From: Ectobacillus sp. JY-23
GTDB lineage: Bacteria; Bacillota; Bacilli; Bacillales; Bacillaceae_G
Assembly (NCBI RefSeq): GCF_023022965.1
Contig: NZ_CP095462.1
Coordinates: forward strand, 3,390,001-3,454,000
Length of the DNA stretch: 64,000 nt
Direction: 5' to 3'
In this document: positions 1 to 10,347 of the stretch, in pieces
How positions within the stretch are numbered: the stretch's first letter is position 1
Layout of the letters: each line of letters begins with the position of its first letter
The notes under the pieces: generated by a model
Database searches by the model: none
Seen by the model: the letters and a program-made list of their open reading frames with translations, nothing else
What the model was told of the DNA's origin: nothing
Program-made: the position numbers and the translations under genes

Positions 1-1
1 T

Positions 2-484
2 GGGCTACCGCTTATTTTGGTATCAAGTATTAGTCCAAGTGATGCCATGATTCAGATTGAAACAGAGGTGCAATCATATGAGCGTTCGGCGGTGCTTCGT
101 GTACCAGCTGTATACGGACCGTGGCAACCACATTTCATGGTGTATCAGCAGTTGATTGTGGCTGCTATTTCAAAACGCGAACCTATTATAACTGTTTCTG
201 AGAATAACACAGATGCGGTATACGTGGAAGATGTAGTAACGTGCTTGTATGAGCTTGGAAAAAACAATGCTATCGGTATGTACTATGTGGAAAGCGGCGA
301 GGCAAACACCTGGGATCGAGGGATAGAATTATTGAACGGAGATCGTAACATTATGACAATGAGTAAGCGTGCGGTCAAAAAAAAAGGTTCGTCATATCCA
401 CTTCGAGCAAAGAGGACGCTGCAAGAAGGGTTGGAACTGCAAAAACGGCATGTGAAAATATATGAGAGTTTGTATGATGTGTAA
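2..484 (+). CDS. NAD-dependent epimerase/dehydratase family protein (3' part only)
   Basis: The reading frame is open to the window edge, so the start and the N-terminal Rossmann nucleotide-binding part are missing. The visible 160 residues begin in a hydrophobic strand (LPLILVSS) that normally precedes the catalytic region. They contain LRVPAVYGPW, which resembles the R-x-x-x-V-Y-G-P segment of extended short-chain dehydrogenases, and then DAVYVEDVV, the usual strand before the C-terminal substrate-binding lobe. A sugar-nucleotide epimerase-like or other NAD(P)-dependent oxidoreductase role is likely. The substrate cannot be told. It lies 67 bases upstream of comZ on the same strand; an epimerase-like gene is found at this place in B. 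cereus-type genomes (recalled, not searched). Confidence 0.7.
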   Translation, partial: GLPLILVSSISPSDAMIQIETEVQSYERSAVLRVPAVYGPWQPHFMVYQQLIVAAISKREPIITVSENNTDAVYVEDVVTCLYELGKNNAIGMYYVESGEANTWDRGIELLNGDRNIMTMSKRAVKKKGSSYPLRAKRTLQEGLELQKRHVKIYESLYDV

Positions 485-551
485 GCCACTTCTCTTTTTA
501 TGCTCCTATTTGCTATAATGAATGTGCATTATAAGGAAAAGGAGCATACAT

Positions 552-734
552 ATGGATCAACAAAGAAGCATGCAGCTTATGCAAATCGCCTTTCAATATC
601 TGCCGGAAGCAAAAGCTTTATTGGAAAAAAGCGGAGTAGAGCTTGATATGTCTATGGCACAGCCTGTTATGGATCTGCTTATGAAAGTAATGAATGAAGC
701 GTACGAATTGGGAAAACAGGACGCACAAAATTAA
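552..734 (+). CDS. comZ: ComZ, competence regulator (small protein)
   Basis: A 60-residue protein matching B. subtilis ComZ in length and pattern: QIAFQYLPEAKALLEKSGVEL near the N-terminus and NEAYELGKQDA at the C-terminus. In B. subtilis ComZ is a small negative regulator of comG expression. I chose the ATG at 552 because AAGGAAAAGGAG precedes it at good spacing; the frame itself stays open to 522. A tight rho-independent hairpin follows the stop directly. The fabH promoter lies further downstream, so comZ is transcribed separately from fabHF. Confidence 0.85.
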   Translation: MDQQRSMQLMQIAFQYLPEAKALLEKSGVELDMSMAQPVMDLLMKVMNEAYELGKQDAQN

Positions 735-756
735 GTCGGCATATGCCGACTTTTTT
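734..756 (+). terminator. comZ rho-independent terminator
   Basis: AGTCGGCATATGCCGACT is a perfect palindrome followed by a run of T, starting at the comZ stop codon. Confidence 0.85.
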
Positions 757-779
757 GCAGTTAAAAAAGTATGAGCTTC

Positions 780-993
780 TTAGGTGCGGTTGACCTTTAG
801 TACATAAACGAGATGTTCCCGCTTTTTCTGGGTGTGCAGCTGTGCCTGAACGGTCGGCTTCGCTTTTCTATTGTCCAGCTGCGCCTCCCAGGCCCTGCCA
901 CCTAAGAACCTCACCCACAAAAAGGCAAAAAGCACCTTTTAGGGGTGAGAACCTTAGGTTCTGTGCCTGAACGGTCGGCTTCGCTTTTCTATT
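780..993 (+). repeat. Dispersed ~121-123 bp structured repeat, locus 1
   Basis: This fills most of the gap between comZ and fabH. A 32-base sequence (GTGCCTGAACGGTCGGCTTC and flanks) is present twice, at 841-872 and 962-993, which gives a 121-bp unit. A decayed unit lies upstream from about 780. The core hairpin at 901-958 has outer stem CCTAAG/CTTAGG, an AAC/AAC internal loop, inner stem CTCACCC/GGGTGAG, and a cap related to AAAGGC/GCCTTT. The same architecture recurs at the four other loci of this window. Confidence 0.85.
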
Positions 994-999
994 TACATA

Positions 1000-1028
1000 T
1001 AGACAAATTGTATAGCATACGCTAAAAT
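1000..1028 (+). promoter_or_regulatory. Predicted sigma-A promoter of fabHF
   Basis: TAGACA (1000-1005), a 17-base spacer, and TAAAAT (1023-1028). The -10 overlaps the first base of a FapR-like operator, as expected for a repressed fatty-acid promoter. Confidence 0.7.
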
Positions 1029-1044
1029 TAGTACCAAGTCATAA
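1028..1044 (+). promoter_or_regulatory. FapR-like operator upstream of fabH
   Basis: TTAGTACCAAGTCATAA closely matches the palindromic FapR site recalled from Bacillus (TTAGTACCTRGTACTAA). The left arm is perfect and the right arm is degenerate. Position over the -10/start region fits repression by FapR relieved by malonyl-CoA. A second FapR-like site, with the other arm intact, precedes fabI at 32603-32619. Confidence 0.75.
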
Positions 1045-1072
1045 TAATTGATATAAAACGGAGGGATCCCGG

Positions 1073-2005
1073 ATGAACGCAGGTATTTTAGGTGTAGGAA
1101 GGTATGTACCGGAACGAATTGTCACCAATGCAGATCTGGAAAAAATCGTTGATACCTCAGATGAGTGGGTGCGCACACGCACAGGCATTGAAGAACGTCG
1201 TATCGCAGATGATACAGTAAATACATCACATATGGCAGTAGAAGCAGCTCGTGAAGCAATACGTGATGCAGGAATTAGTCCAGAACAAATTGAATTAATT
1301 TTAGTGGCTACGGTAACGCCCGATTATTCATTTCCTACAGTAGCATGTATGATCCAAGAGGAGTTAGGTGCGAAACATGCAGCTGCGATGGATGTGAGCG
1401 CAGCATGTGCAGGCTTTATGTATGGTATGATTACTGCGCAGCAGTTTATTCAAACGGGCACATATAAATATGTATTGGTTGTAGGGAGCGATAAGCTTTC
1501 TAAAATAGTAGATTGGAAGGATCGCAATACCGCTGTGTTATTTGGAGATGGTGCCGGAGCTACGGTAATGGGCCCTGTCTCTGAAGGACGTGGTATTTTA
1601 TCATTCGAACTTGGTGCTGATGGCTCTGGCGGCATGCACCTGTATCAGGATGAATATGTTATGATGAATGGTAGAGAGGTATTTAAATTTGCCGTGCGTC
1701 AGATGGGTGATTCATCTGTACGCGTTCTTGAAAAGGCAGGGCTAACAAAAGAAGATGTTGATTTCCTTATTCCACATCAAGCTAATATTCGCATCATGGA
1801 GGCAGCGAGACAACGTTTAGACTTGCCTGATGAAAAAATGAGCAAAACAATTGCGAAATTTGGTAATACGTCAGCATCGTCTATTCCAATTGCGCTCGTG
1901 GAAGAGCTGAATAACGGTAAGATTAAAGACGGTGATTTGATTGTGCTCGTCGGTTTTGGCGGCGGCTTAACATGGGGAGCTGTGGCTCTTCGATGGGGTA
2001 AATAA
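1073..2005 (+). CDS. fabH: 3-oxoacyl-ACP synthase III (FabH)
   Basis: 310 residues, the usual FabH length. It catalyses the first condensation of type II fatty-acid synthesis, acyl-CoA plus malonyl-ACP. The thiolase-fold triad is visible: Cys112 in SAACAGF, His235 in LIPHQAN and Asn265 in GNTSASS. The C-terminal GFGGGLTWG is also typical. GGAGGGATCCCGG precedes the ATG. It heads a two-gene operon with fabF 18 bases downstream, behind a promoter with a FapR-like operator. Branched-chain acyl-CoA primer preference is expected from Bacillus FabH but is not readable here. Confidence 0.97.
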   Translation: MNAGILGVGRYVPERIVTNADLEKIVDTSDEWVRTRTGIEERRIADDTVNTSHMAVEAAREAIRDAGISPEQIELILVATVTPDYSFPTVACMIQEELGAKHAAAMDVSAACAGFMYGMITAQQFIQTGTYKYVLVVGSDKLSKIVDWKDRNTAVLFGDGAGATVMGPVSEGRGILSFELGADGSGGMHLYQDEYVMMNGREVFKFAVRQMGDSSVRVLEKAGLTKEDVDFLIPHQANIRIMEAARQRLDLPDEKMSKTIAKFGNTSASSIPIALVEELNNGKIKDGDLIVLVGFGGGLTWGAVALRWGK

Positions 2006-2023
2006 AGTAAAGGAGAGCTGAAC

Positions 2024-3265
2024 ATGGAAAAGAAGCGAGTTGTAGTAACGGGATTAGGTGCGCTTACACCAGTTGGTAAGGATGCGCAAACATCTTGGGA
2101 AAGTATTATACAAGGTAAGTCGGGGATTGGCCATTTAACAAGGCTGGACAAAGAAATGTATCCGGCTAAAGTCGCGGCTGAAATTCATGACTTTAATCCA
2201 GAAGAATACATTGATAAAAAAGAAGCGCGCCGTATGGATCGCTTTACACAATATGCGGTTGCAGCGGCGAAAATGGCAGTACAGGACGCAAAGCTGGAAA
2301 TCACAGAGGAAAATGCCCCTCAAATCGGAGTTTGGATCGGTTCCGGAATTGGGGGTATGGAAACATATGAAGAGCAGCATCGCATTTTGCTTGAAAAAGG
2401 ACCGCGTCGCGTTAGTCCGTTCTTTGTGCCCATGATGATTCCGGATATGGCGGCAGGACAAGTGTCCATCGCTTTAGGTGCAAAAGGAATCAACTCTTGC
2501 TCCGTTACTGCATGTGCATCTGGCGCAAACTCTATTGGAGATGCGTTTAAAGTAATCCAGCGCGGTGATGCAGTGGCAATGATAACTGGGGGAACAGAAG
2601 CGCCGCTTACACATATGGCATTTGCGGGCTTTAGCTCAGCGAAGGCGCTGACGTTTCATGATGATCCGAATACAGCATGTCGCCCATTTGATAAAAATCG
2701 CAGCGGTTTTGTTATGGGGGAAGGTGCAGGTATTTTAGTATTAGAAGAGCTTGAGCATGCACTTGCACGTGGCGCGCATATTTACGCGGAAATCGCAGGT
2801 TACGGAGCAACAGGAGATGCGTTCCATATTACACTTCCAGCACCGGGCGGAGAAGGCGGGGTTCGCGCGATGCGCCAAGCTCTGGCGGATGCAGGTTTGC
2901 AGCCGGAAGACGTGGATTATATCAATGCGCATGGTACAAGTACAGAAGCAAACGAAAAATACGAAACAATGGCTATTAAAGAAGTATTCGGTGAACATGC
3001 ATACAAGGTAGCTGTGAGTTCAACGAAGTCCATGACAGGTCACTTATTAGGTGCAGCAGGTGCTGTTGAGGCTATCTTCTCCGTTAAAGCCATTGAGGAT
3101 GGCATTGTACCACCTACTATCAACTATGAAACACCAGATCCGGAATGTGACTTGGACTATGTACCAAATGTAGCAAGAAGACAAGAGGTCCGAGCGGTTC
3201 TTAGCAACTCTTTAGGCTTTGGTGGCCATAATGCCGCACTAGTATTCAAAAAATACGAAGCATAA
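2024..3265 (+). CDS. fabF: 3-oxoacyl-ACP synthase II (FabF)
   Basis: 413 residues, full length for KAS II, the chain-elongating condensing enzyme of fatty-acid synthesis. The Cys-His-His active site is present: Cys164 in VTACASG, His303 in NAHGTST and His340 in [22 protein letters not shown] is the ribosome binding site. It is co-transcribed with fabH and ends at a strong terminator, so the pair forms a closed fabH-fabF unit under the FapR-like site. Confidence 0.97.
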   Translation: MEKKRVVVTGLGALTPVGKDAQTSWESIIQGKSGIGHLTRLDKEMYPAKVAAEIHDFNPEEYIDKKEARRMDRFTQYAVAAAKMAVQDAKLEITEENAPQIGVWIGSGIGGMETYEEQHRILLEKGPRRVSPFFVPMMIPDMAAGQVSIALGAKGINSCSVTACASGANSIGDAFKVIQRGDAVAMITGGTEAPLTHMAFAGFSSAKALTFHDDPNTACRPFDKNRSGFVMGEGAGILVLEELEHALARGAHIYAEIAGYGATGDAFHITLPAPGGEGGVRAMRQALADAGLQPEDVDYINAHGTSTEANEKYETMAIKEVFGEHAYKVAVSSTKSMTGHLLGAAGAVEAIFSVKAIEDGIVPPTINYETPDPECDLDYVPNVARRQEVRAVLSNSLGFGGHNAALVFKKYEA

Positions 3266-3304
3266 AACAAATAAGGATGTCCTCGGGACATCCTTATTTG
3301 TTTT
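3266..3304 (+). terminator. fabHF operon terminator
   Basis: Perfect long stem of AACAAATAAGGATGTCC and its complement around a short loop, ending in TTTT. Confidence 0.9.
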
Positions 3305-3448
3305 ATCAGTAACAGAATATAAGCGCAAGAACTGCTCAGCTTTAAGAGCTGGCCGCAGCTGGATTAAACAATATTAATTTTCTGCTTGTACTTATATAGT
3401 AATCCCTCACACTCTCTCATATGTATAAAAGAGAAAGGAGGGGACTTT

Positions 3449-4237
3449 ATGGGAATTATAGATACGTATAGCTGGCTGGAAGAACATTATGAGAAGCCCG
3501 AGGAAATCTGTCGCCATTTCACAGAATATATGCCATTAAAACCAATGGACATTTATCGTTTTCTACAATCGCGAGGTATGTACCGGCCGGTCAGAGGCGG
3601 GAGAAATGAGCTTCATGAGCGTAAAGAAATATGGGGTATTCTTCAATCTGAATTTACATCGCTGCGCCGCTGGCTGAAAGGACCGGATGTGCCGATATAT
3701 ATTTTACCAGCGGACCGCTTTAACCGTTATATACAGAGGCAATATAATGGAAAATCAGGTTTAGCATTTCGAACTTGCATTTTTTTATTTGTTTCCGATA
3801 ATAACAGTGAAGATGAGCTTCGGGCAATGTTGACTCATGAATATCACCACGTATGCCGGTTGGCAGCATTCTATAAAGAAGAAGAAGAGTATACGCTGTT
3901 AGATACAATGGTGTTGGAAGGATTGGCAGAAGCGGCAGTAGCTGCGCGTCATACACCTGAAATGCATGCGGTATGGGTTTCATATTATACGAAGGAAGAA
4001 GCTATTCAATTATGGCATCGTTATGTGAAGAGACATATTGAAGTAAAAAAAGGTACAAAGTTACATGAAGAACTGGTCAACGGACTTGGACGTTATCCAA
4101 GATTGCTAGGGTATTGTGTAGGTTATCATATTGTACAGGATTGTCTTGCGCGTCATAAGCTGAGTACGGTGCGTTTACTTAGCATCGATTCGCGCAAAAT
4201 TTTACAATATGCGGAGGGGTTTTCTACCAAAGATTAA
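3449..4237 (+). CDS. YjaZ-like DUF2268 putative zinc protease
   Basis: 262 residues. The HEYHH sequence at 130-134 is an HExxH zinc-binding motif, followed by acidic residues (Glu157, Glu161) in LEGLAEAA that could supply the third ligand. This is the DUF2268/YjaZ pattern of predicted zinc-dependent proteases; the substrate is unknown. I start at 3449 because GAAAGGAGGGGACTTT directly precedes it, although the frame is open from 3386. It follows fabF as in B. subtilis. No signal peptide is visible, so a cytoplasmic location is likely. Confidence 0.85.
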   Translation: MGIIDTYSWLEEHYEKPEEICRHFTEYMPLKPMDIYRFLQSRGMYRPVRGGRNELHERKEIWGILQSEFTSLRRWLKGPDVPIYILPADRFNRYIQRQYNGKSGLAFRTCIFLFVSDNNSEDELRAMLTHEYHHVCRLAAFYKEEEEYTLLDTMVLEGLAEAAVAARHTPEMHAVWVSYYTKEEAIQLWHRYVKRHIEVKKGTKLHEELVNGLGRYPRLLGYCVGYHIVQDCLARHKLSTVRLLSIDSRKILQYAEGFSTKD

Positions 4238-4401
4238 ATTGCTGTCAGATTATTTGATACGAATATGAGGAATTTCAGAATGAAAATCAAAAGTAATGCA
4301 GAATCTATACAATATCAGAATATATTCCCATTCGTGGAATAAACTTACCGGCGCGTGACCATACTGATATCTACAAACAGTTGTGAAGTGAGGGGTAAGA
4401 C

Positions 4402-5148
4402 ATGTTGTATCTGCATGATGTATGGGTAAACTGGTTTGAAGGTGAAGAAAACGGTTATAATGTATGTCATTTCTACGAGTGGCGCAAAGATGACACCATT
4501 GAATTGCTGGATCAAGTGCCACTTTTGAAAGTCGACTCTGTTTTGTATCATTACATTGAGAATGAGCTTTCAGAACTTCCGCCGCGCTTGCTCGAGGACA
4601 TACACCAAAAGGCATATATCCGTAAAAATCATGAGCGAATTCAATTGGATTATTGCTTTGTTGTTTCTGATGGTAAAGGTATTCTGGCAGTCGATACAAT
4701 CGGTTATAATGTACCGATTCGCAAAAGTAGACTCATTCCACGCCAAGAACAAATGGTGTATGAAATGATGGAAAATGCGCAAACGCATAGCTATGAATTG
4801 CGAGCTACAGCAGACAAGAAGGAACATCATATTTTATCACCCTCTCCTTACATAATGAACGGACTAACAAGAAAAGAGAGACAGCTTAAACAGCTATTAT
4901 TCATGGCGCTGGATCAATTGAGAACAGCAAAGAACACATCGGAAATACGCTACTGGTATACAGAGTGGGAGCCAAGTGCTTACAGCGATGTACAAAACTT
5001 AGCCTTTGATGACATCTGGACGCGCTTGTACGAAGAAACGAAGTACGGCTGGACAGATAAGCATGAAAGTCTATGTGAACGCCTTGTTAAAGGACAGCCA
5101 TTTTTTGAGAAGTTGTGGGAAATTGAAAAAGAACAAAAAGTAAACTAA
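4402..5148 (+). CDS. yjbA: YjbA, UPF0736 family protein of unknown function
   Basis: 248 residues, matching YjbA (UPF0736) in length and in its position upstream of trpS. It is a soluble, Trp/Tyr-rich protein with no membrane segment. Segments such as [21 protein letters not shown] and [10 protein letters not shown] look like conserved blocks of the family. GTGAGGGGTAAGAC provides the ribosome binding site. No biochemical function is established. It is convergent with trpS; a terminator and two repeat units lie between them. Confidence 0.85.
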   Translation: MLYLHDVWVNWFEGEENGYNVCHFYEWRKDDTIELLDQVPLLKVDSVLYHYIENELSELPPRLLEDIHQKAYIRKNHERIQLDYCFVVSDGKGILAVDTIGYNVPIRKSRLIPRQEQMVYEMMENAQTHSYELRATADKKEHHILSPSPYIMNGLTRKERQLKQLLFMALDQLRTAKNTSEIRYWYTEWEPSAYSDVQNLAFDDIWTRLYEETKYGWTDKHESLCERLVKGQPFFEKLWEIEKEQKVN

Positions 5149-5182
5149 AAAGCTGTTCCGGCATTTCCGGAACAGCTTTTTA
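5149..5182 (+). terminator. yjbA terminator
   Basis: AAAGCTGTTCCG and its complement form a strong stem followed by a T run just after the stop codon. Confidence 0.85.
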
Positions 5183-5189
5183 TTCTGCT

Positions 5190-5467
5190 TCTGCACCTAA
5201 GGAGGGCGCTTCCGCTTTTCTTGTGTCTAGCTATGCTGGCTAGGCGCTGCCATCAGAGAACCTCCGCCCATAAAGGCAAAAAGCGCCTTTTCGATCGGAG
5301 AACCTCTGCTTTTGCGCCTAAACGAGCCAGCTCCGCTTTTCTTGTGTCTAGCTCCAGCGCCCAGGTGCTGCCAGCGGATAACCCTCCCCCTTGCAAGGCA
5401 AAAAGCGCCTTTACAGGAGAAGGAACCTCCGCTTCTGCCCCTAAGCAGGGCGCTTCCGCTTTTCTTG
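5190..5467 (+). repeat. Dispersed ~121-123 bp structured repeat, locus 2 (about two units)
   Basis: CGCTTTTCTTGTGTCTAGCT occurs near 5213 and 5334, a 121-bp period, and the end of a third unit abuts the trpS stop codon. Core hairpins: 5254-5308 with outer stem CAGAG/CTCTG, AAC/AAC loop and inner CTCCG/CGGAG; and 5373-5434 with outer AGCGGA/TCCGCT. Both carry the AAAGGC/GCCTTT-type cap. The small reading frames crossing this region on both strands are products of the repeat and were not called. Confidence 0.85.
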
Positions 5468-6718
<1,251 letters not shown>

Positions 6719-6724
6719 ACTTAC

Positions 6725-6754
6725 ATTATAACAAATTCACAGAAAGCAATGCAA
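6725..6754 (-). promoter_or_regulatory. Predicted sigma-A promoter of the trpS leader
   Basis: Minus strand: TTGCAT (6754-6749), an 18-base spacer, and a perfect TATAAT (6730-6725), just upstream of the T-box stem I. Confidence 0.75.
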
Positions 6755-6872
6755 CTGATAAAGAAGAGCGAGTCAAAGGGAGAGTCCGCAGGCGCATCGT
6801 GCAGGAAACGCCCTGACTGCATGCGGAAAGAGAATCACCGTAACGGAAATCAAAAACAAACTTTAACAGAGT

Positions 6873-7256
6873 CTACACGAAAAACAGGAAGCTAAGAATG
6901 GTGGATAGCAGTGCCAAGGCTACACCGGTTAACAGAATAGGATATGTCGGCTTGAATGAGTAAGTTCTGTATAAAATGTCTTTATTATCAAGAGGTCCTT
7001 CTTCGTCCTCAATAAAGACAGCTTCTTTTTTTGTAGATTTAAATACTTTTCGAAACGCATAGCGTGTGACGTTAAAAGCGCCTCGTTCAATAATAAACAT
7101 AAATCCGCCTACAATCAAAAAAGGAAGTGCAATAAGAAAAGAAAAATCGACAAATTTCAACAGGAGATTATGATTTCCTGCGAAAAAAGAAAGTATAAAT
7201 GCCACAAGTAGGCTGCTTCCCATTAGCCAGCCGAACAGAGAATAGGTGCGTTTCAA
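6873..7256 (-). CDS. DUF3899-like small membrane protein
   Basis: 127 residues with three likely membrane segments: LFGWLMGSSLLVAFILSFF, FSFLIALPFLIVGGFMFII, and a C-terminal PILLTGVALALLSTILSFLFF. A charged loop with KKEAVFIEDEEG lies between the second and third. I place the start at a TTG (7256), because a good GGAGGT lies 7-8 bases before it, inside the longer frame that opens at an ATG at 7292. A DUF3899-type protein sits beside oppA in B. cereus-type genomes (recalled). Function is unknown. It is transcribed away from oppA. Confidence 0.65.
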   Translation of the reverse strand: MKRTYSLFGWLMGSSLLVAFILSFFAGNHNLLLKFVDFSFLIALPFLIVGGFMFIIERGAFNVTRYAFRKVFKSTKKEAVFIEDEEGPLDNKDILYRTYSFKPTYPILLTGVALALLSTILSFLFFV

Positions 7257-7435
7257 AGTGCTTACCTCCGAAAAATATATGTTGTAGTTCATTATACTAT
7301 ATCATTTTATGGACGCAACAGCGAAACTTAAGGGCGAAAGTGTAAGGTTTATGTGAAAAGTCACACAAATATTTACAAAGAATCTAAAAAATACATTATA
7401 TCTTAAAAATTTTAATAAAAAATATAAAAAGCATA

Positions 7436-7463
7436 TTCACAATTGTCGGATTATATGTATAAT
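7436..7463 (+). promoter_or_regulatory. Predicted promoter of the opp operon
   Basis: TTCACA (7436-7441), a 16-base spacer and TATAAT (7458-7463). The transcribed leader of about 180 bases before oppA includes an imperfect inverted repeat (CGTAATCACTATT near 7541 with AACAGTGATTGCG near 7592), a possible regulatory hairpin. Confidence 0.55.
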
Positions 7464-7652
7464 TGAACATGTAGAGACCAGACGACAAATTTCGTCAGCC
7501 TTATGAAACAAATTAGTAATAAACATCTGTGCGCTGTTTTCGTAATCACTATTGCCGATAAGTTCGCGCTTTTTTTATTTATAGCGACGAGTAACAGTGA
7601 TTGCGAAGGCAGCGAGAGTGTTTCTGCAACAACGCGAGGAGGTTACAACAAG

Positions 7653-9287
7653 ATGAAAAAGAAACAAACAGCAGTTCTTGCGTCCACAATAGCAGCAAGT
7701 ATGTTGCTTGGTGCATGCGGCGGAGAAAAACAGTCAAAAACAACAGAAACAAAAAAAGGGACCGACAAGCAAGTATTGAACTTGGTTGAAACATCCGAAA
7801 TTCCTTCTATGGATACAGCAATGGCGACAGATGCAGTATCTTTTAACGTAATGAACAACACAATGGAAGGTCTTTATACACTTGGTAAGGATGACAAAGA
7901 AGTACCTGGTGTAGCCGAGTCTTATGAAAAGAAAGATGACGGCAAAAAATATGTATTCAAATTACGTAAGGATGCAAAATGGTCCAACGGTGATGCTGTA
8001 ACAGCGAAGGATTTCGTATTCGCTTGGAAGCGTGCGCTAGATCCGGCAACAAAAGCTGAATACGCTTACATTATGTTTGACATTAAGAATGCTGAGAAAG
8101 TAAACAAAGGTGAATTACCTGCAGATCAGCTGGGTGTAAAGGCTATTGATGATTACACGTTAGAAGTTGAATTAGAAACTGCAATTCCTTACTTCGTAAG
8201 CTTAACAGCGTTCCCAACGTTCTATCCGCAAAATGAGAAGTACGTAAAAGAGCAAGGCACAAAATTTGGTCTGGAAGCAAACACTACACTTTACAACGGT
8301 CCGTTTGTTTTAAGCGACTGGAAGCATGAGCAAAGCTTCCAAATGAAGAAGAATCCGACTTACTGGGATAACAAAACAGTTAAGCTTGAGGAAATCAACT
8401 TCAACATTGTAAAAGATACGGCAACAGAGGTTAACCTGTACGAGACAAATGCAGTTGATCGTGCTCGTTTGTCAGCTGAATTTGTGGATAAGTACAAGAG
8501 CAGTCCAGAATTTAAAACAACGCAAGATCCAACGTTATTCTTCATGCGCTTGAATCAAAAGAACAAAGCTCTTGCGAATAAAGATATTCGTAAAGCAATT
8601 TCAATGGCATACGACAAAGAAGGTATTGCAAACGTATTGCTAAATAATGGTTCTATTGGTGCGTATGGATTGGTACCAAAGGATTTTGTTTCTGGTCCTG
8701 ACAAGAAAGATTTCCGAGCAACAAGCGGTAAGTTTGCAAAAACTGATGTCAAAGAAGCGCAAAAACTGTGGGAAAATGGTAAAAAAGAAGTTGGTGTTGA
8801 CACAGTTCAACTAGAATTGCTAAACTTTGATAATGAGAATGCCAAAAAAATTGGCGAATACCTAAAAGAGCAGCTTGAGAAGAATTTACCTGGTTTAACA
8901 GTAACGATTAAGCAACAACCTTTTGCACAAAAGCTAAAGCTTGAATCTGAAGGTCAATACGATCTTTCCTTTGCTGGTTGGGGACCGGATTATCCAGATC
9001 CAATGACATTTATGGATATGTTCGTAACAAACGGTGCTCACAACCAAATGGGTTACTCTAATGCAGAATACGATGAGTTGATCAAGAAGGCTAAAACGGA
9101 TATGTCCGATTTGAAAGCACGCTGGGACAACTTAGTAAAAGCAGAGAAAATTTTATTTGAAGACGCGGCTATCGCACCTGTATACCAACGCGGTAAAGCG
9201 TTCGTTCAGAAAGAGTATGTAAAGAACGTTATTGATCATAAATTCGGCGGCGAGTTCAGCTTTAAGTGGGCTTACATCGAAAAATAA
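7653..9287 (+). CDS. oppA: Oligopeptide ABC transporter substrate-binding lipoprotein (OppA)
   Basis: 544 residues of the SBP_bac_5 family. It captures extracellular peptides and delivers them to OppBCDF, which feeds nutrition and, in bacilli, peptide signalling for competence and sporulation. The N-terminus is a lipoprotein signal, MKKKQTAVLASTIAAS, with lipobox LGAC; the cysteine at about residue 24 would be lipidated. The ATG at 7653 follows GAGGAGGTTACAACAAG; the frame is open further upstream but that part is the mRNA leader. A hairpin separates it from oppB, which usually lets the binding protein be made in excess. Confidence 0.95.
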   Translation: MKKKQTAVLASTIAASMLLGACGGEKQSKTTETKKGTDKQVLNLVETSEIPSMDTAMATDAVSFNVMNNTMEGLYTLGKDDKEVPGVAESYEKKDDGKKYVFKLRKDAKWSNGDAVTAKDFVFAWKRALDPATKAEYAYIMFDIKNAEKVNKGELPADQLGVKAIDDYTLEVELETAIPYFVSLTAFPTFYPQNEKYVKEQGTKFGLEANTTLYNGPFVLSDWKHEQSFQMKKNPTYWDNKTVKLEEINFNIVKDTATEVNLYETNAVDRARLSAEFVDKYKSSPEFKTTQDPTLFFMRLNQKNKALANKDIRKAISMAYDKEGIANVLLNNGSIGAYGLVPKDFVSGPDKKDFRATSGKFAKTDVKEAQKLWENGKKEVGVDTVQLELLNFDNENAKKIGEYLKEQLEKNLPGLTVTIKQQPFAQKLKLESEGQYDLSFAGWGPDYPDPMTFMDMFVTNGAHNQMGYSNAEYDELIKKAKTDMSDLKARWDNLVKAEKILFEDAAIAPVYQRGKAFVQKEYVKNVIDHKFGGEFSFKWAYIEK

Positions 9288-9311
9288 GAAAATACGGAAC
9301 GTATGTTCAAG

Positions 9312-9344
9312 AGAGTATATGCCAAGGGCATGTACTCTTCTTTT
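9312..9344 (+). terminator. Intercistronic hairpin between oppA and oppB
   Basis: AGAGTATATGCC-AAG-GGCATGTACTCT, one G-T pair, followed by TCTTTTCC. It is likely a partial terminator or an mRNA-stabilising hairpin that sets a high oppA to oppBCDF ratio. Confidence 0.75.
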
Positions 9345-9417
9345 CCTACATATAGGGAAGGGTATTTTCTAAAGGTAAATTATTTGAACATTTCGTAAAA
9401 TATGAGGGGGTGCTGGT

Positions 9418-10347
9418 GTGGGACGTTATACTTTACAACGTTTTATTTACATGATTATTACTTTGTTTTTGATTACAACATTCACATTCTTCTTAATGAA
9501 GCTGCTTCCGGGTTCTCCATTGCAAAACCAAGAAAAGCTGACACCGGAGCAAAAAACAATTATTTTGGAAAAATATGGACTAAATGACCCTGTACCTGTG
9601 CAATACGCACGTTATATGGCGAATTTGGTGCAAGGTGATTTAGGCATATCTTTTAAATACGACAATCGTCCTGTAACAGAAATGATTAGCACGCGTATCG
9701 GGCCTTCTGCACAGCTAGGTCTGCAGGCGTTGATTCTAGGTACATTCTTTGGACTATTACTTGGTATCATTGCTGCATTAAGAAACAACACATGGGCCGA
9801 CTATGGTGCGACAGTTGTATCGGTACTAGGTATTTCAGTTCCATCCTTCGTATTTGCTGCATTATTGCAGTACTATGTAGGGGTAAAACTTGGGTGGCTA
9901 CCAGTTGCATTCTGGAAAGGTTTTTCTTACACAATCCTGCCGACGATTGCACTATCTGTTGCGGTAACAGCGAATATTGCTCGCTTCGCGCGTACAGAGC
10001 TTCTTGAAGTTATGAACTCTGACTACATCTTAATGGCAAAAGCAAAGGGTGTAAGTCAAACAGGCATCGTAATTAAGCATGCATTGCGTAATGCTTTAAT
10101 TCCAGTTATCACAATCTTAGGACCAATGGCAGTTAACTTGATGACAGGAACGCTTGTTATTGAGCGTATCTTCTCGGTACCAGGTCTTGGAGAGCAGTTC
10201 GTTAACTCCATTACATTGAACGACTACTCAGTTATCATGGGAACGACCATCTTCTATAGTGCGTTGTTCATCATCGTTATTTTCATCGTGGACTTGCTGT
10301 ATGGAATTGTTGATCCACGCATTCGTTTAGCGGGAGGTAAGAAATAA
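9418..10347 (+). CDS. oppB: Oligopeptide ABC transporter permease OppB
   Basis: 309 residues, one of the two inner-membrane permeases of the Opp importer. About six membrane segments are visible, starting with a hydrophobic stretch at residues 8-30. The EAA-type ABC-coupling loop is around ELLEVMNSDYILMAKAKGVS, which contacts the ATPases. Translation starts at a GTG preceded by GAGGGGG. The stop codon overlaps the oppC start (TAATG), so translation is coupled. Confidence 0.95.
   Translation: MGRYTLQRFIYMIITLFLITTFTFFLMKLLPGSPLQNQEKLTPEQKTIILEKYGLNDPVPVQYARYMANLVQGDLGISFKYDNRPVTEMISTRIGPSAQLGLQALILGTFFGLLLGIIAALRNNTWADYGATVVSVLGISVPSFVFAALLQYYVGVKLGWLPVAFWKGFSYTILPTIALSVAVTANIARFARTELLEVMNSDYILMAKAKGVSQTGIVIKHALRNALIPVITILGPMAVNLMTGTLVIERIFSVPGLGEQFVNSITLNDYSVIMGTTIFYSALFIIVIFIVDLLYGIVDPRIRLAGGKK

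Noticed and set aside
2187-3011. Frames of 82-108 codons inside fabF on both strands
   Set aside because: They overlap a clear full-length fabF and have no independent support.
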